A stretch of 64,000 nt of DNA from Spirometra erinaceieuropaei. Taxonomy: Eukaryota; Platyhelminthes; Cestoda; Diphyllobothriidea; Diphyllobothriidae. The notes under the pieces are model-generated. The model searched no databases and was not told where the DNA came from. It saw nothing but the letters and a program-made list of their open reading frames with translations. This document shows positions 24,179 to 35,560 of the stretch, piece by piece. Within the stretch, counting starts at the first letter, position 1, and the number at the start of each line of letters is the position of its first letter. A program made the position numbers and the translations under genes. The stretch is taken from NCBI GenBank assembly GCA_902702965.1, contig CACRXP010000015.1:20441-84440 (forward strand), written 5' to 3'.

Positions 24179-25030
24179 ACATATTGTACCTCAGGCATTT
24201 CTTCCGCTCGTTAATTATTCGAAAGCGGATTTCTGCGTCACCCCTGAATGTGCCTGCTTTTTTTTTCCAACCTTTCGCTGATGTGTGAAAATGACTGAAA
24301 TTGCACTCAATTTGAGGCTAGGAAAACAATTGTTTATGGGGTAGAAAAATACCACAGATCGCTTACATCCGTCGTATAGGGAAGCGGACACATGGACATA
24401 CCACCCTACGGATCTGTGTCCATAAAATGGGTCTTCCGGGTCTTTCGGCATTGGTCGCCTTCTGTTTTGTCTCCGACACAAACTGGATACATTTGGCAGG
24501 CTCTGTACCTTCATGATTTTTGACAGAATCAATACCAGGAGGGGCGACAACAGTAGAAAGGGATTTCTGTTTGGACCCCTATGATGGCTTTAGATGTTAT
24601 TGAGAGGAAACGGTGCATGGAACTACTGATGGTGGAAAATGATAAGTTGCATTAATTGTCTTCAACGAGGCACAAATAGGTTTTTTTGGCGGAGCAAGTA
24701 ATTGAAAGCATGACAAGGATCATTTGCAATAAGTCTATACCAGAAATGACGTGGGGGGAGTGTGGCAGGAATTGTTTCGCGCCTGCCCAGTCATCTGTTA
24801 GACAGCACTTGCTCTAATCACTACCAGTTGCCGAAATGCCAAATACGTCCACTCACGGATTGAGCTGAGTCAGTGGGTCAACAGTGATATCGAAACGAAT
24901 TTCACCAACGGAGATGTGTTTTGCCCTCCAACAGCAGGTGAAATGACCCATTCGATGTTGTGGTTGAAATCGGAATGGTGGACTGGTTGCTGTCATTTTT
25001 GTTTGCTGCATTCCATTGGGGATGTGAAAG
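24179..25030. repeat. Repeat family E, copy 1 (uninterrupted)
   Basis: Closely matches 58781-59425 plus 59915-60125, starting at a ttgtacctcaggcatttcttcc-like string. The longest well-conserved part (about 24270-24560) includes cgctgatgtgtgaaaatgac and catggacataccaccctacg. The minus strand is open for 111 codons at 24215-24550 (DGCKRSVVFF, AISVIFTHQRKVG). A corresponding but broken minus-strand frame exists in the other copy (DGCKRSVVFSYAINNC, SVIFTHQRMVG), so a coding ancestor is possible. I do not recognise the protein. No terminal repeats or target duplication were found. Confidence 0.7.
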
Positions 25031-27394
25031 GCTTTTTTTGCTGAAAAGGAATCAGATGCTAGACTATTTTGTTGTGAAAGGCGAGATTTCCCCTATTTAT
25101 GGGCGTCACAGGCCAAGGCTGGGTGGTCGTACACGTTCTTCCAAAAATGGGGCATTAATGCGAGTCGAAGAAGTTGGTAAGTGTTTTCTGGAATTGGACA
25201 ATCGAACCTTGCCTCCAAAGAATTCAGGTAAGGCTAGACATAAAAATTGCATCCTTTTATAAAAGCGAGAAGTGGATTCAGTCTTGGGACTGCCCTCTAA
25301 AACACGATGACAGCGCCTGCCGATAAGTGTTTATTCCGCAACACCGATTAGCACAGGGCGTAAACAGATGTAGTCAGTAGCTGCGTGTGCTATCACTCCT
25401 TTCTGCTACACCATGCGATCAAGCCGCGTAGACAATATTTTGCTGTCGAACTTGAAGGATACGGTACTGATCAGTTAGATCGCCGAGTATCTGACACAAC
25501 ACTTGCCATCCTTTGTGATTAAATCGCAATTATTAACGGCTTTTAGGCGGACAGCCCGGCCAAAAACATCAAGTGCAAGGCTATGCGATGAATGCGGAAA
25601 CAGACAAGTTTGGTAGGCGCAACTTCTAAGTTCCACACAACATGTGTATCCGATGGCTGGTCCCGAAGTGAATTCGAAGCGTCCGACAAGTCAAGGTTCT
25701 GTCCCAACGACCGAGTCAGCATCCCCTTAACGGTTGACTTCCCTTCGCATCTAAAAGTTCGACCTTCCGGCCACTAGTAAAAATCATTAAAATCACTTTG
25801 TACTGATCGAAATAAGCAAAAAAATTGAGCGCACCATGAAATCTTAACACATGTGCCTGCTGATCACGACAAAGGTTTTATGGCAGCTCGAATTCTTTCT
25901 TTACTACATAGGTCTCCAAGCCTAGTTTGGCCACTAATTCATAATTCTGGCCATCGTCCGCTTATGCTTAAGTTAAATACGGATGGCCCGTGGTTTACCG
26001 GCGTCAAAATAAAAAAAGGAACATGTCATGAGTTCAGTAACCCCGCTGTAAGTGGTGGTTGGTCCGAAAGCCCGTTGCACGTTGCACGTCGCCCATTTCT
26101 TATCCTGACTGCCCAAAGTTTTGCATTGCTCAGCTGCCATACATATGTTACCGCTTCGATCGTCGGGCCAGTGAACATGCGTCTCACACTCCTACGCCTG
26201 TCCCTCTCTCCTGCATCGGGTTACTTTAGATGGTCCTCCCGCTGTATTAGAGTCGCAATCCATAGTGGAGTTCGACAGCCAACTGGGATGATTTATCAGA
26301 AGTAGAGTTGTTTACCCCTCAGGGGGAGGTGCTGAAAAAGGTGCCAATGCTAGTTAAACATGTTACGCGCACGTCGACCGACCTTTGTATACGCTGAATG
26401 TGCGATCGAAATACTATAAGAAACGACAGCCGCCCCTGGTTTCGCAGTCTAACAAGGTGCGCAGCTTCATTCTCCCTCCCCCCTGCAGCGTGCCGAACTG
26501 GGTACGACTCCTGTGTAGCACGCGTTGGTGAGTTGTTCAGCTTTGTCAGCCACTAGTTCCGCGCCGATATTCAGCCGTCTTAGCTTTGTTTTGCCATCAA
26601 AGCAAGGCGGGTAAAGGGGGCTGGCGGTGGGGTAGACAAATTGCAGGTTTGTCCCACTATAAACTAATTAATATACAAGTCACTACCTATACGCCCACCT
26701 CGGTGGGCAGCCGTGGAGGCCGTCGCCTGCGTTGGTCAAAATATTTACCTATTTGCATTTGGCACGCAGTGTTCATGGCTAATTTACAGTTTTCTTCTAC
26801 TAGGGTCATAAACCGTGACCGGATTTCGGTGTCGGGTCGCTTTTTGGTGACAACAAGACATCCTACCCAATGATTATTTGGCTGAAGATGAGGGATAAAA
26901 TGTTAGACATGTGACCATGAGAGCGTCATCTGACCCACAGGTGTTGCCACTCCAGAACCAACCACTGTTCTACTATAATGAATTCAGCTGCGGAACCTTG
27001 AACTGACTAAAATGTTGTTGGCATGGCTGACCGTACGGCCATGGTCTGAATAACAGGTCAGTAAATGCTTGTGGCCGTGTTGGAGGCATGTGTTGGTGAC
27101 GGTCGGTCCTCGACAGCAAAGCTCAGCATTTTCTCACCATTTTCGCATCGAGGACCAAGCCAAGAAAGGACCAAACAGGTGACTATTTTAGGAGTCGTCT
27201 AGCCCAGGACTGGCAACAAAAAGTAGGTCGTGTGGCTGCGAGTAGACGGATTTTTTTTCGTTCTGGTCGGCAGTTAGTTTTGGTGCGTACACGCAGACAG
27301 CAGAGATGTTCGTGGAGCGACGCTTTAAGTCGTTTTTAAGTCAGCCGGCACTTCAATGGTTCCCACACAAGCAGTGCATGGTTTGCTTGCTTTT
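25031..27394. other. No gene recognised
   Basis: A 150-codon plus-strand open stretch at 25853-26305 has no domain I recognise. The string cccactataaactaatta at 26657-26674 recalls the actataaactaatt core of repeat D (27510 and 59799), so a decayed D fragment is possible around 26600-26740. An imperfect inverted pair, gtcggtcctcgac and tcgaggaccaagc, lies near 27101-27155. Confidence 0.45.
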
Positions 27395-27583
27395 AAGATG
27401 ATCGCCACATCGTGTCTCGCTCTCCCGCCTCCGGCCTTTTCGACAATGTCTTCACACCGGCTCCAGGTGGGGAGGAGGGAGCGCGGTGGATGCTTTGCAA
27501 GTCTACTACCACTATAAACTAATTCACGCGCAAGCTGTCGTGCCTGATTTCACTCTGCTTTGGAGCATACGATAAACATAGTC
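27395..27583 (-). repeat. Repeat family D, copy 2 (partial)
   Basis: Shares the gctccaggtggggaggaggg block, the ctactaccactataaactaa block and the end tggagcatacgataaacata with the 59.5 kb copy. It is the reverse complement of copy 1 at 11147. Only about half of the family unit is present. Confidence 0.65.
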
Positions 27584-27717
27584 GGTTAGGACATACATTA
27601 AGGTTGGAGTTGACCGCATAATCTTGATTTTTCCAGCATCCGATGCCAGGAGTCTGTTACCTATTACGTATCAAAACTGGCATACTATTTGCCCGCACTA
27701 CTGGACCAAGGTTGAAA

Positions 27718-28865
27718 TACAGTGAGTGATTGATCTCATGAAATGTTAGCCGAGATTCTGAAATTCGTTTCTGTTTAGGAAGGATTACTTAGGTGGTGTT
27801 CTAATACTGACCTTTTTGCGGTATAATCCTATAATATTTCGGACTCGGCAGGATGTCGACTTTTGAATGCACTTCTTTTAAATCCCCTTTAGAAACCTCA
27901 CTTGGTAAAAAATGGCTACTTAAGTGGCATGCATTTTCAAACAGATTTTCGATGGTCTTATAAATTCAAAAATGTTTTATATAAAACATGAACTAAAATA
28001 TGCGTTTTTCACTCGCTTGATAAAGAATCACGTCATCCTTATATTTTATACGTGATGCAGGAGTATCATTAGGTTTTAGAAAAGTTTCTACTTATGAGAC
28101 TTTTTAAGGCCGTGCAATGCCCATTCATACAGCATCGTACCTGCCCGTTTGCCACTGCTCCTCATGAAATGTACAACATAATCCGCATCCATTGCAGGAT
28201 TTGTTATACTCTATATGGTATATTTTTAAAGGCATAGAGGAATATATGATTTTCCTTACAAGAAACGCATGCGCCTGGTAGACCTAAATCACTAAACACT
28301 AATGCAACGTCTAATCAGGCTCCAAATTATTCGGGAATTAGAAAATTCATATTCATATTGACCCAACTGTGAAAAACTCGGCGCCTCGGTGGGATTCGAA
28401 CCCACGCAGTAAGGGGAAGGTTTTAGCGCAGCCAACGCTCTAACTACCTGAGCTACGAGGCCCCGCCGGACGACGCGAGTTTATCACATGAATTAGACAA
28501 TTTTTTAAAACATAATTATACGTTTTTTCGAGCATAAAATATGAAGATGACGTGATTCTTTATCAAATGAGGGAAAAAAGGCATATTTTGGTCCATGTTT
28601 TATATAAAACATATTTGAATTTATAAGACCATCGAAAATCAATGTGAAAATGCATGCTACTTATGTAGTCTTTTTTACCGAGTACGGTTCCTAACAGAGA
28701 TTGAAACGAAGTGTATTCAAAAGCCGACATCCTGCCGATTTCGAAATACTATAGGATTATGTCGCAAGAAGGTCAGTACTAGAACTCCACCTAAGTAATC
28801 TTTCCTAATCAGAAGCGAATTTCAGAATGTCGGCTAACATTTCATGAGATCGGTCGCTCACTGTA
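27718..28865. mobile_element. Foldback element copy 4 (divergent subfamily), carrying a nested SINE
   Basis: The left end is tacagtgagtgattgatctc (27718-27737). The right end is its near-perfect inverse, gagatcggtcgctcactgta (28846-28865). The arms are inverted throughout: aatgttttatataaaacatg in the left arm mirrors ccatgttttatataaaacat in the right. The terminal motif differs from copies 2, 3 and 5 (GTGAGTGA instead of GTAGGTGG), so it is a separate subfamily that also includes the fragments at 30314 and 58440. Removing the SINE (147 bp) and one 8-bp target copy leaves 993 bp, matching the lengths of copies 3 and 5. Confidence 0.85.
28343..28489 (-). mobile_element. tRNA-derived SINE with 8-bp target-site duplication
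   Basis: A 147-bp insertion in foldback copy 4, flanked by GAATTAGA at 28335-28342 and 28490-28497. Read on the minus strand, a tRNA-like head occupies 28461-28383. It has a 6-bp acceptor pairing (GCCTCG/CGAGGC), a typical A box (TAGCTCAGGTAGTTAGAGC) and a perfect 5-bp T stem around a B box (GTGGGTTCGAATCCCAC). The anticodon arm does not fold properly, and the span between D and T arms is about eight bases too long, so it is not a working tRNA gene. The tail ends in tcaatatgaatatgaattt, a short ATG-type repeat at the expected 3' end of a retroposed SINE. The internal A and B boxes would drive RNA polymerase III transcription. Confidence 0.85.
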
Positions 28866-30313
28866 ATTTCTAGCGTTTTGGTCCAAGAACCTAACTGCAT
28901 TGAAGTCATAGCAAAAAGATTTATTTTATGGAGGTTCACGTTTGCTATCTCACAGCGTCGTTATTGTGATTTGTGGCATTTTGTGGGACAGTCGTTGTTT
29001 CTGCTTTCCGCATTCTGGTGGCACTGTCGCTGCTGGTTCGTTACTGCTAACTTGTCAGACCCGAGGCCCTGCNNNNNNNNNNNNNNNNNNNNNNNNNNNN
29101 NNNNNNNNNNNNNNNNNNNNNNNNNNNNNNNNNNNNNNNNNNNNNNNNNNNNNNNNNNNNNNNNNNNNNNNNNNNNNNNNNNNNNNNNNNNNNNNNNNNN
29201 NNNNNNNNNNNNNNNNNNNNNNNNNNNNNNNNNNNNNNNNNNNNNNNNNNNNNNNNNNNNNNNNNNNNNNNNNNNNNNNNNNNNNNNNNNNNNNNNNNNN
29301 NNNNNNNNNNNNNNNNNNNNNNNNNNNNNNNNNNNNNNNNNNNNNNNNNNNNNNNNNNNNNNNNNNNNNNNTTGATCATCAAAACATTATCGTAGAAGAT
29401 TTCATAAAGGTTTAGTAGTCCACTTAGAGCAAGTGCCAAAAATCCATAAGCAGGTGACTAGAGGACCAAAAACATCCTACATCCTACTGAGTTTTCGCAG
29501 GAAAGTTACTGGCCTTCACTTCCACGGCAAGTAACGCATATGGCCCGGATAGCCAGGCCACAACATGACAACAAGTACACGATCTGCACGGCCTTCGATA
29601 TGCAAAATAAGTCATTTGGACGCATGCAATGCCAACTTATTAGTAGGGCCAGATTGTACCACAGTTCACTGACACTTATACGTTAAACTAAACTACACCA
29701 TCGTTTGCCTGAATGCATTTTCAAGCTTGTTAACATGAATGAGAATTTGAAATGCAAAAACTGAAAGACATTCTACCTTTCTGCCAGGAAAAGACAACAT
29801 GTTGCTTATAGGGTGAGGTATGTGCGCCCCCTAAATAACATAAAGCATGCGTAAAATCTCGTTGAATGCTGAGTAAAAATTTTAAATATGCTTTCATATA
29901 TTACCTGCACACAGTACTGACTAACAACAGTAGTTAACTGGCAGAATACTTCCGTGCGGTGGGATTTTTATATTGGGGCACAGTTTGCTCTCCCCCCCCC
30001 CCACCGATGGATATTATTTTGTTGTACCGTAGGATGACTTCTTAACTAGATGAAACTGGGCCTCCCTTTCGCATTCGGGCTAATTCAATGAAACCGCCTT
30101 GTGACAACGCCCAGGCTTCTTTAATGTAATGAAATCCTCACACTAACTCCTGATCTACACAATAATGGAATATGCATTCGTGGCTTCTGCCGACCAGCGG
30201 TGGTAAGAATTGACCCATTCAAAATCTGTCTACTTCAAAAAAGAGCCAACTTTTCTTTAGCCGAAAATGACTTCAGCTTGCCGGTTAGGTTACAATTAGA
30301 AGAATGCCGTCCA
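28866..30313. other. No gene recognised; contains an assembly gap and a poly-C run
   Basis: N fills 29073-29371. A C run lies at about 29993-30002. Frames that appear open across the gap are artefacts of N. No motif in the rest. Confidence 0.5.
29073..29371. other. Assembly gap (299 N)
   Basis: Run of N. It follows ccgaggccctgc directly, with no sign of which sequence is missing. Confidence 0.99.
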
Positions 30314-30705
30314 AGTACAGTCAGTGCCGTAATATTTAAGGCATACTAGGATGTCGGCTTTTAAATGCACCTTTTTTGGCCACCTTCAATGGCCATACTT
30401 TATAAAAAGGACTATTTAGGCAATAGGCACTTTTCTGTTGATACTCGATGTTCTTGCAAAGTTAGATATATTTTGCAAAAGCACGCACGAAACTACTCTT
30501 CCATGTACTCATTTGGTATCAAACCACGTCTTCTTTAAATTCTATGCTCGAAAAAAGTGTATTTTTGCGGTGTCAAAGAAGTTTCCGATTATAAGATTTC
30601 CATGATTGTGCGTGGCATTGACTACATAGTAATGTTCCTCATAAAGTGTACGGTGAGTGACCGATCTCATGAAATGTGGATTGAAATTCAGAAATGCATA
30701 TGGTA
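30314..30705. mobile_element. Foldback element fragment, copy 4 subfamily
   Basis: Starts tacagtcagtg, then jumps to the subterminal block ggatgtcggcttttaaatgc. It continues through the left arm (tcatttggtatcaaaccacg, gtttccgattataag) to the centre, with an internal deletion near the start. A second, separate left terminus, tacggtgagtgaccgatctc, begins near 30651 and runs into gaaattcagaaatgc. Either two fragments abut or the element was rearranged. Confidence 0.55.
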
Positions 30706-33700
30706 AGGAAGTTAACGAGCTTGTGAGAAAAAGTTTTAACCTTGTAGATTAGTTGGGAACAACGACATTGCCTTCCTAGGTAACTACTTTGACGATGTGG
30801 CCTTCAAGTCGGTTAAGTTAGAAGAAGAACTCTCTATGCGTCTTTCCTTTTGAGATATTTCTGCATTTATGGAAAAATGAAAAATGTCCTTCCTCCTGAG
30901 CATTGACTTTCTCTTCAGTCTGATTTGTACATCTGATGGGAAAGATGTCAACCGAAAATTCAGTGTGGTACCATGTGAAGGATTCTAGAGACGATGATTC
31001 ATGTTAAGTAATCTTTCTATCCGGCTCGAGCTATCTTTTCTTATTGAAAACATAGGCAAAAACTCTGCCAACTGGTACACAATACCTTTCGTTTGGAGCG
31101 AGTACATGTGCTACTCGTTTCACATATTTGTCTCCGAATTCGTTGGGTAATTTCAAAATTTCAGCGGTGTGAATTCCTCTTTGCAAAATGATGTGTAATT
31201 CTCCTCCTTAGGGGAATAACCACTAGAACCTTGAGAATTACTATGTCACACTGTTAAATAGAATAACAATGCGAAATGCGCATTCACTAATAATTCCCTC
31301 TAAAGACCTACGTTTGATTCGGGTTTGGCTTCTAAATCCCCGGCGGCATCATTAAAGAGATAAATTTGAAAGCGCCCAGTGGCCTGAGAAATGACAACAT
31401 TCAATTATTTTTGTGAGCCGATATGACAGAGATGAGCGGCTAGCTTCAGTATTGGGACTAAGGCTTCAAACGCACATTATGCATAAATTTTTGAGATGTC
31501 CACATTTCAGTAACTCATGCAAAATGAGTGGCCTTGTATACAACACCAACGATTCGTGATTTGGCATGAATATATGCAATTGTTTGGGCTTTGTGTAGAA
31601 AGAGTACACTTTGTTGAAATCTGAGATCTGGGTGGACTTTAAAATCTTTTTCGTCAACTTTTGAACACGTTAGATGGATTGGTGTATTTCCAGCCACCTT
31701 TGGGTTTTCGATGAATGAATAAGTATGAAGAATTGCCTGATATGCTTATTTAGGGAACCGATTGTCCAATCCAGTTTGCATTTTAATTGTCACATTTTTC
31801 ATGCAATTTCTCTTCACTAACTCTGACCTTAGTAAGAAGGGCACTGGGAATCCGACGCAGGATAACTTACATCCGGCAATGTTCAAGGTCGAATAAAAAG
31901 GAGTTCGAAGGTCGAGAAAAGAATCAAGCACGACGTGATACCTAGCAAAATGAAGAATCAGGAATTATGTCAGTGTCCTTCAGTTCTATGCAAAACTGTT
32001 TTTGTCAGAAAACTTCCCACCTGATTTCGGAACTACTGTGCCCATAAAATCTTAGACGCCTCATCTAAATTAAGACCCACATTTAACCAAACCTTGCTTT
32101 TTCTTACTAGTTTTTCAACGCATTCGTCTAGCATGTGTCAGCTACCCTGGAATTATGGAAGGCTGTGATGGCCAGATGTGATTCGTCCATTTTTGCCCTA
32201 TTAGCACAGATTCGCTTAATTTATTCGTCGACATGATTTTCCGGTCAGCCGTTTTATGGGAATTTTGAGCAGTGACCTTCACTTTGAGATTGTGCCTCGA
32301 GCGTAAGGGTCTCTCGGTCACATGCAGTCGTTGTGTTCCTGCAAAGAAAATACGTATTGTGCGTGCGAACGGTGTAGAGGACACAAACGTGATAAAATAA
32401 TAAGTTAGATTAAGGGACCAGCCATCGATCGCACTGACCCTACTATTACTGTGACGCTTACCGTTGAACTACTTACGCTAATGTTGACAATGCTACAAGT
32501 GCGAAAAGTGCAAGGACAACTAAGCATACTGCTACTACTGTCAAAATTATCAACAGCACTACTAATTCTGCCATTAGACATGATAATACCAAAAATAATA
32601 CTATGGCGGCTAATAATACTCTCCTTGTATATGCCACTGTTCTTGCTACAATCGTTTCCACGGCAACACCAACTGCTACTATGACTTCTGCTTCTGCTTT
32701 GTGCACCATCTTTGTAGATTCACCTTGCATGCCACTAATAGGTCGTTGCCAGTTCAGCGCGGTTTTCATTAAAGCCAACTCTTACTTCACTTCTTATGAC
32801 ATCAGAAGAGGACTTTTCTTGCAGTCTGGATCTAAAATATGGGTCCCATAGGGCAGAATAGTAGTTTCGGATATGGCTGGATCCCTAAATGCCAATGCAA
32901 TAAATAAAGCACTTTTGGAGCATTGTAGAAAGCGCGAGTAAGGAATTAGAACGCTATCCACTAAACAGCAGTAGCTGTCGAAAGTTGAAAAAACCGAAGT
33001 CTTATCCACAAAAGAGTGATTTATTATATATTACGCGAGAGTTTACTTTGCCAAGGGTCAGGTTAAGGACACTTTTAGTAAGCTAATCTCCATTTTATAG
33101 CAAATGAAAGCAAGACATTTCGTCATGAACGTGTCGTAAACAACAACCTGTGCACACGGCAACAGCATGGGAATTTTTTTAGAGCCAGTGAACCCGATAG
33201 GTATATCCTCAATGTATGGGAAGTGCAAGTACTTTTGGTTTAAATTGCATTTGAACTATAAAATCCCAAATCTCCTTGGAAATCAGGAAAGCCCAAATTG
33301 CATTCGACTCACTAACTCAAAGGATTAACTTAATTGGTGGACGAGCGTGAGCAGAGAAGGACCGAAGAGACGAAGGGAGAAACTAAATTGAACACTTTAC
33401 GAACAACTCACCCGACACCTCGATAAATTGTATATGCTCAAATCGACTAGATCATAAATTAAATCTGTTATTGCATAATTTTTCGTAGTTGGCAGTAATT
33501 TACTACTTCCAGACCCCAACATTCAGGAGCTTCTATATCTAAGAAAAACTCATACAGGTAGTTGAAGTAGCTAGGGAATATAAAAAGCGACTCGGAGATA
33601 TTAGCAAGTGAGTTGCGCACAAGGCTAAGATATTCCTATAGTGGCCCCTGTCCTTGATCAAAGATCGCATTTGGTAGGAACAGTAGAGCAAGGCTAGTTA

Positions 33701-34568
33701 CTGCATCTGTTAGCCTGTCAATCCTGCGTTTTTACGGCCATTAAAGTCAAAACATTATTATTCGCTTCCCCAATTACGAGCAGACGTTACTCCAAAATAA
33801 CTCTCATCGTTCGTTTTATCCATCCGCCTGGGAGCAGTCATCCTTTCGAATTGGGCACTACTGAAACCATTGACGCAGAACCTACCATACAGTCATGAGA
33901 GCTCTTTGAGGCTTGACATCCCGTCTGAATTTAGGACGTAGTAAGAAGACCTAGAAACTCATCTCATCGGTCTGCCCAACCTCCGATAAACTACTACCAG
34001 CTGCTCCTTAGCATTCGCTATTCTCTGCCAGTACGGAGGGTGCGGCCGTTCATTCCCGCCCGGATTTTCTGCGTAGAAATGTCTATTGCAACCTGCGAAT
34101 CCTTCCTAGTCTTCGAAGCTGGCCACAGTCCTCGCAGCCATACCGTCCGAAGATGCCCTTCTGTTGTCGCTCCCAACATTTCCGAGTTGAGTTCTGGCCT
34201 TCCGACTAGTTTTTGTTTTCTTCAGCATATTGAGGAAATGGGGGAGCTGTAACAGATCTGCGACAGAGGAGGTGAGATTTCGTAAAAGGTGAGAGCATGC
34301 AGGAGTAGTCGCTCACGATTTCTTTGCAGAACCGGACAAGCAAATATGGGTTTGCTTAACTTTTACGCCCTCACATTTCCCGGGACAATACTATTCGACC
34401 CGGCTTAAAATCGTAGATACTCACTTTGTCACAAAGTAGCTTCTTTCAGTAGAACCGAGCCTTTTTTAAGCAGTGTGCCAATACTCTACACTAAAAATAA
34501 AAGACATAATTTGCAGGATTTGAAAAGAAGATTACGTTTTCAATATTATGGTTTACTGCAGTTACACA
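30706..34568. other. No gene recognised; a trinucleotide-biased stretch near 32.5 kb
   Basis: Open stretches are at most 101 codons, and the best one overlaps the biased stretch at 32440-32700. A T-rich tract and short A-rich tracts are present. No domain is recognised. Confidence 0.45.
32440..32700 (+). repeat. Degenerate ACT/AAT/GCT trinucleotide-biased region
   Basis: Enriched in act, gct, aat and aca triplets (actgctactactgtc, aacagcactactaattctgc, accaactgctactatgactt). One plus frame reads Thr/Ala/Asn-rich. It could be an old microsatellite, or a remnant of a Thr-rich linker like that in the 1-2690 element. No finger motif is found nearby. Confidence 0.4.
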
Positions 34569-35560
34569 TACAGTAAGCGGGTTAACTCATGAAATGTCAA
34601 CCGAAATTACCAAATGCGTTTACGTTTCGAAAAGATTAATTAAGAAGCCTTGTTAAACTAATCATCGAGTAGCATAATTCTATAGTATTTCAGATACCTC
34701 AGGATGTCGGCTTTCGGAAGAACTCCTTTCCAATTGCATAAAAAAACTATGCTCTGTAAAAATGACTACATACGTAGCATGCATTTTTCCGATTGATTTT
34801 TAGTGTCCTTAAAAACTCAATTATATTTCACAGAAAACATGCACAAAAATATCCATCATTTCGCTCATTCGGTAGAAAGTGACGTCTTCTTCCAATTTTA
34901 TACTTGATGTAAGGGTGTAATTTGGTTTTGAAAAACTTTTCCCATTCCCGAATAATTTTGAACCCGAAGTGCCGTTACACATGCAGTCATGGTTTTCAAA
35001 CTACAAGCCGTATATATTCCATGTACGGAAAACCGTAATTTCCCTACGGTATTCAGAGGAGACCGTGTGGGTTCCTAAAATTTTGCAGTGGATGTGAGCC
35101 ATATGGTCAGCTTTTCAAGCGGCAGTGGTAAATGCAGAGACGTGACGTTCTACGAACGACTATTTCACGGTATTAAAAAATCTCACAGTTGCAAACTTTT
35201 TTTTAATCAAAGTATACCCTTCCTTCGAGTATAAAACTGGAAGTAGACATAATTTTCTACCAAATGAGCAAAAGAATGAATTTTTTTATGCATGCTTTCT
35301 GTGAAATATAATTGAGTCTTTAAGGGTAGTGAAAATCAATGGGAAAATGCGTGCTACTTATGTAGTCATTTTTAGAGAGTGCAGTTTTTCATGCAGCCAG
35401 AAAGAAGTCCGTTGGAAGCCGACATCCTTAGGTAGCTGAAATATTATAAAATCATGCTACACGATGATTAGTTTTACAAGGTTTCTAAATTAATCCTAAC
35501 GAAACGAAAACTCATTAGGGAATTTCGGTTGACATTTCACGAGTTAGCCCATCTACTGTA
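34569..35560. mobile_element. Foldback element copy 5
   Basis: Length 992 bp with ends tacagtaagcgggttaactc (34569-34588) and gagttagcccatctactgta (35541-35560). Flanking and terminal TA fit a TA target. Arms are inverted across a centre near 35060: the agaaaacatgcacaaaaata block on the left mirrors ttttatgcatgctttctgtg on the right. It belongs to the GTAGGTGG-type subfamily with copies 2 and 3, more diverged than copy 3. Confidence 0.85.

Noticed and set aside
28383..28461. A functional tRNA gene on the minus strand
   Set aside because: Acceptor, D and T regions look right, but the anticodon arm does not pair, the D-to-T span is too long, and the unit sits between target duplications with a SINE-type tail.
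28878..29439. Open stretches of 130-165 codons on both strands
   Set aside because: They are open only because they cross the 299-N gap.
32473..32778. Leu/Val/Ala-rich frames resembling membrane proteins on both strands
   Set aside because: Produced by a trinucleotide-biased stretch; hydrophobicity follows from the repeat, not from a protein.
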